This document shows positions 1-4,060 of a DNA stretch of 5,110 nucleotides, piece by piece; within the stretch, counting starts at the first letter, position 1; each line of letters begins with the position of its first letter. Source of the stretch: Sulfurovum sp. Lineage in GTDB: Bacteria > Campylobacterota > Campylobacteria > Campylobacterales > Sulfurovaceae. The position numbers and the translations under genes are program-made. The DNA is taken from NCBI GenBank assembly GCA_022729615.1, contig DZAQ01000091.1:1-5110 (forward strand). Direction: 5' to 3'. Under the pieces are notes generated by a model. It had not been told where the DNA came from and made no database searches. It worked only from the letters and a program-made list of their open reading frames with translations.

Positions 1-76
1 TTTCCACTTTACACGCGATCTCGCAACCTTTGCACCCCATACAGAGATTTAGGTCAACCAAGAAACCTAACTTCAT
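1..76 (-). CDS. [4Fe-4S] dicluster electron-transfer subunit (DmsB/PsrB/NrfC-like), N-terminal fragment
   Basis: Only the first 25 codons are inside the window; the gene continues leftwards beyond base 1. The fragment begins MKLGFLVDLNLCMGCKGC and carries four cysteines at residues 12, 15, 18 and 22 (CxxCxxCxxxC), the first cubane-binding motif of the ferredoxin-like beta subunits of molybdopterin oxidoreductases (DMSO, polysulfide, thiosulfate, nitrite and formate types). Such subunits pass electrons between a quinone-interacting membrane anchor and a catalytic subunit. There is no signal peptide, as usual for this family, whose export depends on a partner if it occurs. The ATG has a near-perfect Shine-Dalgarno AGGAGG at 81-86, four bases upstream. 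Which oxidoreductase it belongs to cannot be told from this fragment. The family call is fairly safe; any specific name would be a guess. Confidence 0.8.
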   Translation of the reverse strand, partial: MKLGFLVDLNLCMGCKGCEIACKVE

Positions 77-80
77 GTTT

Positions 81-86
81 CCTCCT
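81..86 (-). promoter_or_regulatory. Ribosome binding site of the ferredoxin-type gene
   Basis: AGGAGG on the minus strand, four bases before the ATG at 74-76. It is the strongest Shine-Dalgarno in the window and fixes the start of a gene of which only a short piece is visible. Confidence 0.8.
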
Positions 87-97
87 TCGATTTTTGC

Positions 98-139
98 ATA
101 GACTCCACTCTTTGTGAATTTTGCTATATAAAAGTCTAT
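98..139. repeat. 7-bp inverted repeat upstream of the ferredoxin-type gene
   Basis: ATAGACT at 98-104 is the exact reverse complement of AGTCTAT at 133-139, with 28 bp between. It lies 22 to 63 bp upstream of the ferredoxin-type start codon, in a probable leader or promoter. The long loop makes a stable RNA hairpin doubtful; a split operator or chance are the alternatives. Confidence 0.35.
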
Positions 140-233
140 AAGATTTTAAATTAAAATATAATTATTTTATCTTAAATAATTCAATAATGCCTACTCTTTA
201 CTTTTGTGCAACATAATGCGGCAAATACCTATA

Positions 234-266
234 AATTTAAATGTTTGTTACAATCAATTTAAATGT
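234..266. repeat. Direct repeat AATTTAAATGT, two copies 22 bp apart
   Basis: AATTTAAATGT occurs identically at 234-244 and 256-266. The start-to-start distance of 22 bp is close to two turns of B-DNA. Each copy contains the 8-bp palindrome ATTTAAAT. The sequence shows the repeat directly; that it is a protein-binding site is only an inference, and the AT-rich background makes chance likelier. Confidence 0.5.
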
Positions 267-282
267 AGTTTCCGCAGAAATC

Positions 283-1311
283 TCACAAAATAAATGAAAA
301 AACAGACCCTTCTCCTATTTTGCTCTTGATTTGAAGTGTCGTATTGTGGAGCTTGAGAATATTTTCGACTATCGAGAGCCCCAATCCCATTGAATTGTCC
401 CAGTTGTGCGTTCCGGATCGATAAAACTTTTTTGTTACCTTTTCGATATCTTTTTCACTTATCCCCACGCCATAATCCATGACCGCTATTTGATGCCCTT
501 TGATCTTCACAACAACCCTATTTTGAGAATATTTTAGAGCATTTTCTATGAGGTTTTTAAGCACTACATCCATCAAGGCGCGGTCCGCATAGACGATCAA
601 ACTCTCCAGCTCCATCTGTATAGTTCGCTCTTTATATTTTTCTTTCAGCGCCGCTACGACCTCTTGGACAAGCAGTGAAATATCAAAATTATTCAGATAG
701 TATCTCGCCTCTCCGCTCTCAAACTTATTCCACAACAGTATTCGGCTCAGCAGCTCTTCGATCTTGAGTCCGTTTTTGTAGATCTTTTGGAGAAACTTCT
801 CTCGAAGCAAAGGAGAGATATTCGGATCATCCTGAAGTGTTTGGGAGTATCCCATAATGGCGGAGATCGGATTTCGAAACTCATGCGCAATCGCAGAGAG
901 CATATCACTTCGCTGGCGATTTTTGAGTTTCAGTTTTGCACTGTATTTTGACTTGTCCTCTTCGCGTTTTTTTGCCTTGAGGAGCACCTTTCGCAAATTT
1001 ATCCAAACCTCTTCAAACTCTCGGATAGCAAACCTCTCCTCCTCTTCAAACTTTTCAGGAGCCTCAAGAGTTTCAAGATATAGGTTGACTCTTCTGAATT
1101 TTTGTTCAAGCATCCGCCCCCTTACCGCTGTAGCAAAAACAACAATACAGAGCATCGCGGTCACAAGCAGCATATCTATCCAAATATGCTCTCTGCGCTC
1201 AAGGAGTTTCGTCAAGACAATAAAGTAGATTCCCAGCAAAACCAATACCAGCAACGCCATTCTCATAAAGATAAACTGGGTGATTGTCGGCTCTCTCCTT
1301 GCTTTTTTCAT
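283..1311 (-). CDS. Membrane-bound sensor histidine kinase, no sizeable periplasmic domain
   Basis: Two-component sensor kinase of 342 residues, counted from the ATG at 1311. A short basic N-terminus precedes transmembrane helix 1 (about 18-34), a loop of roughly a dozen charged residues, and helix 2 (about 47-63). A charged, probably coiled-coil linker (about 66-130) leads to a HisKA domain with AIAHEFRNP, phosphoacceptor His143. The HATPase_c domain has the N-box NLIENALKYS (Asn253, Asn257), G1 box DYGVG (279-283), F box KKFYR and G2 box GLGLS (309-313), so it should be active. The loop is too small for a classical extracytoplasmic sensor, so the signal is likely sensed in or near the membrane or through a partner. 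An in-frame TTG one codon upstream (1314) is possible, but AGGG at 1318-1321 is well spaced for the ATG. It is the last gene of the packed minus-strand cluster, eight bases after the thioredoxin-like stop. No response regulator lies in the window. Confidence 0.93.
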   Translation of the reverse strand: MKKARREPTITQFIFMRMALLVLVLLGIYFIVLTKLLERREHIWIDMLLVTAMLCIVVFATAVRGRMLEQKFRRVNLYLETLEAPEKFEEEERFAIREFEEVWINLRKVLLKAKKREEDKSKYSAKLKLKNRQRSDMLSAIAHEFRNPISAIMGYSQTLQDDPNISPLLREKFLQKIYKNGLKIEELLSRILLWNKFESGEARYYLNNFDISLLVQEVVAALKEKYKERTIQMELESLIVYADRALMDVVLKNLIENALKYSQNRVVVKIKGHQIAVMDYGVGISEKDIEKVTKKFYRSGTHNWDNSMGLGLSIVENILKLHNTTLQIKSKIGEGSVFSFIL

Positions 1312-1319
1312 CAAGAACC

Positions 1320-1739
1320 CTATCTGATCTTTTTGCCAAGTTTCACATCAACATCTTCAAGCCAACTCTTGAAATCCGATACATCAAAATAGCCGACAAC
1401 CCGATCAATGATCTTTTTATCCGGAGTCATAAAATAGATAGTCGGCACATACTGCGCATAGGGGATAAACTCCGACGAGACCTTCTCTCTATCGACAAGT
1501 ACAATGATGAATTTCTGCAAACTCTCCCCGATTTGCTCATCGCTGAGTGTCTGTTCTTTCATTTTTTTGCACCATCTGCAACTCTCGCTCTCCACCATGA
1601 CCATCAATGGTTTTTGGGTTTTGACCGACTCTTGGAAAGCGTCCTCCAGACTGCTCTCCCACTTCAGCTCCTCTCCAAAAAGCGGATGAGATACAAAAAA
1701 AGCCAAAAAAAAGATACATAGTGCAATCACCCGTTTCAA
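1320..1739 (-). CDS. Secreted thioredoxin-fold protein with CRWC active site
   Basis: A 139-residue protein. Residues 1-22 form a signal peptide: basic MKR, a hydrophobic core rich in Phe, Leu and Ile, and probable cleavage before Glu23-Glu24. The mature part is a thioredoxin-like domain with the redox pair Cys54-Arg-Trp-Cys57 at the start of the first long helix and the cis-proline motif Val98-Pro99-Thr100. It most resembles the 'thioredoxin family protein' class with SESCRWCKKM-type sites found in sulfur-oxidising bacteria. It should act in the periplasm as a thiol-disulfide reductant or exchange protein; the partner is unknown. No lipobox is present. The start is TTG (1737-1739): it has a good Shine-Dalgarno GAGGAG at 1745-1750, and the next in-frame Met (residue 46) would lose the signal peptide. 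The TTG overlaps the dapE stop as TTGA, which points to coupled translation. Confidence 0.88.
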   Translation of the reverse strand: MKRVIALCIFFLAFFVSHPLFGEELKWESSLEDAFQESVKTQKPLMVMVESESCRWCKKMKEQTLSDEQIGESLQKFIIVLVDREKVSSEFIPYAQYVPTIYFMTPDKKIIDRVVGYFDVSDFKSWLEDVDVKLGKKIR

Positions 1740-2842
1740 GACAACTCCTCAAAATTTTTTATCGTTTGGCAAAACACCGTATAGAGCTTTTCAACCTCAT
1801 CAAGGCCGGTATGCTCATTGGGCGCATGTATGGTATCATTAATAACGCCAAACTCCACACATGGTACTCCAAATTGCGCCAAAAAACGCGCATCGCTTGT
1901 GCCTCCGGCAGTAGAGTACTCAGGCTTTATGGCACATACCGACTCGATCGCGCGGGACAATTTTCGCACTACCAGCGACTTGGGATCGGTCAAAAATGGC
2001 TTGGCGGACTGACTCAGCGACAAACTATACTCCATCCCCTCAAAAACTCTTTTGATAACCCTCTCGATATCCTCCGTCGAGGTTTTGGTCGAATTGCGCA
2101 CATTAAACATCATCTTGAGCTTGCCGGGAGTTACATTGGTCACCTCCATGCCGGCTCGAATGTCAGTAACTACAAATTTGCTCGGCGCAAAATGGGAGTC
2201 GCCCTCATCGAGATCAATACCGGCTATTTGAGGCAGTATATTTGCGATTTGATGGATTGGATTGAGTGATTTTTCAGGATAGGCTGCATGGCCTTGTCTG
2301 CCGGTCAGCTCGATCGTGCCGTTGACGGAGCCTCGACGCCCGATCTTGATCGAATCCCCAAAAACACGGTCACATGTCGGTTCTGCCACGATGGCATACT
2401 CTGGCAGCATCCCTATTGATTTGAGGTGTTCAAGCATGATTTGCGTACCAAATTTGCCATCCCCCTCCTCATCGCTTGTCAGAAGCAAGGAGAGTGTGCC
2501 GTCAAAATCCTTCGTATCCTTGAGCGCTTGCACACATGCGGCTACACCGCTCTTCATATCCTGAGCCCCTCTTGCAGTGACGATACCTTCTTTGATAACG
2601 GGCACAAAGGGATCACTCAGCCACCCCTCTCCCGGAGGTACCACATCGACATGCCCAGCGAACATCAAGTGTACCCCATCTCCAAACCGCCTGTAAAGAA
2701 AAAGATTTTTTACGCCCCCTTCATTTTTCCATACTGCCTCATATTCAGGAAGATACTCTCTGATAAAATCGAGTGAACCCGCGTCATCGGGTGTTATTGA
2801 CCTAAAGCCAAGCAGCTTGACAAAAAGATCATTGACCCTCAT
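1736..2842 (-). CDS. dapE: Succinyl-diaminopimelate desuccinylase
   Basis: DapE hydrolyses N-succinyl-LL-2,6-diaminopimelate to LL-diaminopimelate and succinate in the cytoplasm, a step towards lysine and the peptidoglycan cross-linking amino acid. The 368-residue length is normal for this M20 family dinuclear zinc enzyme. Predicted zinc ligands and catalytic residues are in place: His64 and Asp66 in GHVDVVP, bridging Asp95 in RGAQDMKSG, Glu125 (general base) and Glu126 in TSDEEGDG, Glu154 in VAEPT, and His339 in NDTIHAPNEH near the C-terminus. The central dimerisation or lid domain covers about 175-285. The ATG at 2840-2842 is preceded by AAGGGA (2847-2852). The gene starts 14 bases inside the rhodanese gene and ends overlapping the thioredoxin-like gene, so it is likely co-transcribed with both. 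A related M20 deacylase such as ArgE is the alternative, but the motif set fits DapE best. Confidence 0.95.
   Translation of the reverse strand: MRVNDLFVKLLGFRSITPDDAGSLDFIREYLPEYEAVWKNEGGVKNLFLYRRFGDGVHLMFAGHVDVVPPGEGWLSDPFVPVIKEGIVTARGAQDMKSGVAACVQALKDTKDFDGTLSLLLTSDEEGDGKFGTQIMLEHLKSIGMLPEYAIVAEPTCDRVFGDSIKIGRRGSVNGTIELTGRQGHAAYPEKSLNPIHQIANILPQIAGIDLDEGDSHFAPSKFVVTDIRAGMEVTNVTPGKLKMMFNVRNSTKTSTEDIERVIKRVFEGMEYSLSLSQSAKPFLTDPKSLVVRKLSRAIESVCAIKPEYSTAGGTSDARFLAQFGVPCVEFGVINDTIHAPNEHTGLDEVEKLYTVFCQTIKNFEELS
1745..1750 (-). promoter_or_regulatory. Ribosome binding site that decides the TTG start of the thioredoxin-like gene
   Basis: GAGGAG on the minus strand, five bases before the TTG at 1737-1739. 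It lies inside the last dapE codons (Glu-Glu-Leu-Ser) and supports the non-AUG start. Confidence 0.75.
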
Positions 2843-3191
2843 AGCGTCCCTTCTCTATCTCGCCTCTATAAGAGACGATACCCCCTGCATGGTTGATGAC
2901 ACGGTCATGTCCATTGCGCTTAAAGACCATCTGCACTTGTCCGCTTCGATTGTCCGTACGGCAAGTAAAAATCACTATTTTCTCTTTTGATGCCTCAAAA
3001 AGCCCCTGCGCCCACTCCCCAAATGAGGAGGTAGGTCGAAGCAGATCGACCCCCTTGATATGTCCCATCGTGTATTCCATATCTTCTCGGACATCCACCA
3101 AGAGAAAATCGACCTTCCCCTCCGTGCGCTCTTTGAGGAGCTGCGCCAAATCCTCTGAATTTACAGTGCTTTTCTCCAACAATATACTCAT
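2829..3191 (-). CDS. Single-domain rhodanese-like sulfurtransferase
   Basis: A 120-residue cytoplasmic protein with one rhodanese domain and no signal peptide. The N-terminal half has the family signature LLVDVREDMEYTMGHIKG (about 30-47), with Asp33 and Arg35 of the DVRE motif. The active-site loop is Cys77-Arg-Thr-Asp-Asn-Arg-Ser, the six-residue loop typical of sulfurtransferases, with Cys77 as the predicted persulfide carrier. The C-terminal part has the usual NHAGGIVSY segment, near the family consensus for the end of the domain. It may transfer sulfane sulfur to thiols or cyanide, or hand sulfur to another protein; the physiological acceptor is not visible. The start ATG is backed by AAGGA at 3197-3201, five bases upstream. 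It overlaps dapE by 14 bases and follows the FTR-like gene after 71 bases. Confidence 0.9.
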   Translation of the reverse strand: MSILLEKSTVNSEDLAQLLKERTEGKVDFLLVDVREDMEYTMGHIKGVDLLRPTSSFGEWAQGLFEASKEKIVIFTCRTDNRSGQVQMVFKRNGHDRVINHAGGIVSYRGEIEKGRYEGQ

Positions 3192-3262
3192 CTTATTCCT
3201 TTAGCAGTTTAACAGGATGGATTTTACCCCTAATCGTATAAAAATCCGATATACCCTATTTT
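3192..3262 (-). promoter_or_regulatory. Gap between the FTR-like and rhodanese genes, possible promoter with inverted repeat
   Basis: The only sizeable gap inside the minus-strand cluster. A minus-strand TAAAAT at 3221-3226 could be a -10 box about 30 bases upstream of the rhodanese start, but there is no clear -35. A perfect 7-bp inverted repeat, GGATTTT at 3219-3225 and AAAATCC at 3241-3247 with a 15-bp loop, overlaps that box. It is not followed by a T-run on the minus strand, so it is not a terminator. It could be an operator or a weak hairpin that modulates read-through. Promoter activity is inferred, with low confidence. Confidence 0.3.
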
Positions 3263-3604
3263 TTAACTATTGGCTTTGACATATTCCGGTGAACAGAAAA
3301 TCCCGCAATGGCATTTCCCTTCATTTTGAACTTCATCATTGATCGCCTGCGGACAGGGGCAGATGCGATTGTCCGCACTCTTATACTTTCCGGGATGCTG
3401 AGGATCATCCTCAACCATATAGCATGGGCAAAATCGTTTTCCATAAAGCATTTTATGTCTCGCAAGCCCCAATGTCACCCCCTCGTTCACATCATGGTTT
3501 GGATGATATTCCCACCCAAACTGATGACATACCTTATCGGTAAATTTTTTGGTTTTTTCCAACTCATGTAAAAATTCTTCTGAAGCCATATCAATTTGTC
3601 GCAT
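3263..3604 (-). CDS. Ferredoxin:thioredoxin reductase catalytic (beta) subunit-like iron-sulfur protein
   Basis: A 113-residue cytoplasmic protein with the three paired-cysteine motifs of FTR catalytic subunits: Cys59-Pro-Cys61 (RFCPCY), Cys82-Pro-Cys84 (ICPCP) and Cys98-His-Cys100 (KCHCGIFC). By analogy with the plant enzyme, Cys59, Cys82, Cys84 and Cys98 would hold the [4Fe-4S] cluster, and Cys61 with Cys100 would form the redox disulfide that receives electrons from ferredoxin and reduces a thioredoxin-type target. The gaps between motifs are 20 and 13 residues, against 16 and 8 in plant and cyanobacterial FTR. Cys26 and Cys104 are extra. No variable (alpha) subunit gene is in the window. 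The ATG has a strong AAGGAG at 3611-3616, six bases upstream. It is the first gene of the minus-strand set and is divergent from gatC. Its physiological target is unknown. Confidence 0.9.
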   Translation of the reverse strand: MRQIDMASEEFLHELEKTKKFTDKVCHQFGWEYHPNHDVNEGVTLGLARHKMLYGKRFCPCYMVEDDPQHPGKYKSADNRICPCPQAINDEVQNEGKCHCGIFCSPEYVKANS

Positions 3605-3640
3605 TTTCTACTCCTTCATCTTTGGTATTGTGTTGAATAT

Positions 3641-3646
3641 GTTATA
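3641..3646 (-). promoter_or_regulatory. Candidate -10 box of the FTR-like gene
   Basis: TATAAC on the minus strand, one base off TATAAT, about 37 bases before the FTR-like ATG. The -35 position (about 3664-3669, TTATAT) matches the consensus poorly, as is common for Campylobacterota housekeeping promoters. It coincides with the -35 position of the opposing gatC promoter. Confidence 0.4.
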
Positions 3647-3669
3647 TCTTAATCCAATTTAATATATAA
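3642..3669. repeat. Imperfect 28-bp dyad across the divergent promoters
   Basis: The left arm TTATATcTTAA (3642-3652) pairs with the right arm TTAAtATATAA (3659-3669): 10 of 11 positions are complementary around a 6-bp centre. The outer arms coincide with the predicted promoter elements of both divergent genes. AT richness raises the chance of coincidence. An operator role is inferred. Confidence 0.4.
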
Positions 3670-3670
3670 T
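3665..3670 (+). promoter_or_regulatory. -10 box of the gatC-pilT promoter
   Basis: A perfect TATAAT on the plus strand. Transcription would start near 3677, leaving a leader of about 30 bases before the GTG start of gatC. The -35 region (3642-3647, TTATAT with a 17-bp spacer) is weak. The box contains the first bases of the upstream in-frame ATG (3669), which argues that this ATG is not a start codon. Confidence 0.6.
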
Positions 3671-3697
3671 GATAAAGTTTCCATCTACTCTATCAAA

Positions 3698-3702
3698 AAG
3701 GA
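3698..3702 (+). promoter_or_regulatory. Ribosome binding site that decides the GTG start of gatC
   Basis: AAGGA (within AAAAAGGAT) lies five bases before the GTG at 3708-3710. The in-frame ATG at 3669 has no such site. Confidence 0.7.
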
Positions 3703-3707
3703 TCTGT

Positions 3708-4004
3708 GTGCAGATAGATTACACTGTTTTAGCCAAATTGGAAAAACTCTCCTCTCTTCAAATTGATACAACCAAAAAAGAGGAGATTATCAAGCAGCTC
3801 TCTGAGATAGTCTCTTATGTAGAAAATCTCTCGGAGCTTGATACGCAAGCGCTTGATGCCTCATTCTCGACACTTGAGGGCGGTACACCGATGCGCGAAG
3901 ATCAGCCTGGCTGCGACGCAAGTATCCCGATGGATATCTTGGCTCATGCGACTGGGAGCAGTGATGATTTTTTCATCGTACCGGCAATTCTCGAAGAGCA
4001 ATGA
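3708..4004 (+). CDS. gatC: Aspartyl/glutamyl-tRNA(Asn/Gln) amidotransferase subunit C
   Basis: GatC is the small subunit that wraps around GatA and holds the GatCAB complex together. The complex converts misacylated Glu-tRNA(Gln), and in some species Asp-tRNA(Asn), to the amidated form using glutamine in the cytoplasm. From the GTG start the protein has 98 residues, typical for the family, and opens (M)QIDYTVLAKLEKLSSLQID, aligning with the usual GatC N-terminus. Helical segments with KKEEIIKQLSEIVSYVENL follow, then the conserved GGTPMREDQP turn (about 60-69) and the C-terminal FFIVPAILE tail. The in-frame ATG at 3669 would add 13 residues atypical of GatC and overlaps a perfect -10 box, so GTG is preferred. 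gatA and gatB are not here, as is common where gat genes are scattered. pilT follows after 48 bases on the same strand. Confidence 0.92.
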   Translation: MQIDYTVLAKLEKLSSLQIDTTKKEEIIKQLSEIVSYVENLSELDTQALDASFSTLEGGTPMREDQPGCDASIPMDILAHATGSSDDFFIVPAILEEQ

Positions 4005-4060
4005 TGCCAAACTCTCTCAAAAACACCTCATCCCAAATCAAGGAGAATTATAATGTCTGA
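4001..4060 (+). other. 19-codon micro-ORF bridging gatC and pilT
   Basis: An ATG at 4001 overlaps the gatC stop as ATGA. The frame runs 19 codons (MMPNSLKNTSSQIKENYNV) to a TGA at 4058-4060, just past the pilT start. It has only a weak upstream GAAGAG. It could keep ribosomes moving from gatC to pilT, or be chance. No function is claimed. Confidence 0.2.
4040..4045 (+). promoter_or_regulatory. Ribosome binding site of pilT
   Basis: AAGGAG, seven bases before the ATG at 4053-4055. It makes this ATG the clear start of pilT. Confidence 0.8.

Larger units (their letters stand above)
77..282. other. AT-rich intergenic region with presumed promoter of the ferredoxin-type gene
   Basis: About 206 bp of non-coding DNA separates the histidine kinase stop from the next minus-strand gene. 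It is far richer in A and T than the flanking genes. Several TATA-like minus-strand boxes lie at about 120-175, but none has a convincing -35 partner, so no single promoter is called. No GC-rich hairpin followed by a T-run was seen behind the histidine kinase, so read-through from the upstream operon into the ferredoxin-type gene is possible. The region also holds an 11-bp direct repeat (234-244 and 256-266) and a 7-bp inverted repeat (98-104 and 133-139), listed separately. Confidence 0.6.

Noticed and set aside
248..260. Possible CRP/FNR-type site (TTGATTGTAACAA on the minus strand)
   Set aside because: Only the outer TTG/CAA triplets are symmetric and the inner positions do not match, so it is not a credible site in such AT-rich DNA.
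269..280. Short palindrome-like TTTCCGCAGAAA just after the kinase stop as a terminator
   Set aside because: The stem is only 4 bp with a 4-base loop and there is no T-run after it on the minus strand.
1284..1721. Plus-strand open frame (145 codons) opposite the thioredoxin-like gene and the start of the kinase
   Set aside because: It is antisense to two well-supported genes; its protein has no family features and looks like the complement of coding DNA.
1537..1752. Minus-strand frame with an ATG at 1752 upstream of the thioredoxin-like TTG
   Set aside because: It lies in another reading frame, loses the CRWC motif and signal peptide, and would overlap dapE; the TTG frame has the Shine-Dalgarno and the thioredoxin fold.
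1721..2269. Long plus-strand open frame (182 codons) opposite dapE
   Set aside because: It is antisense to a dapE gene with all predicted metal ligands; the translation has no recognisable domain and the frame has no ribosome binding site of note.
3669..3707. ATG-initiated 13-residue N-terminal extension of GatC
   Set aside because: The ATG is inside a perfect -10 box, lacks a ribosome binding site, and the extra residues do not fit the GatC family.
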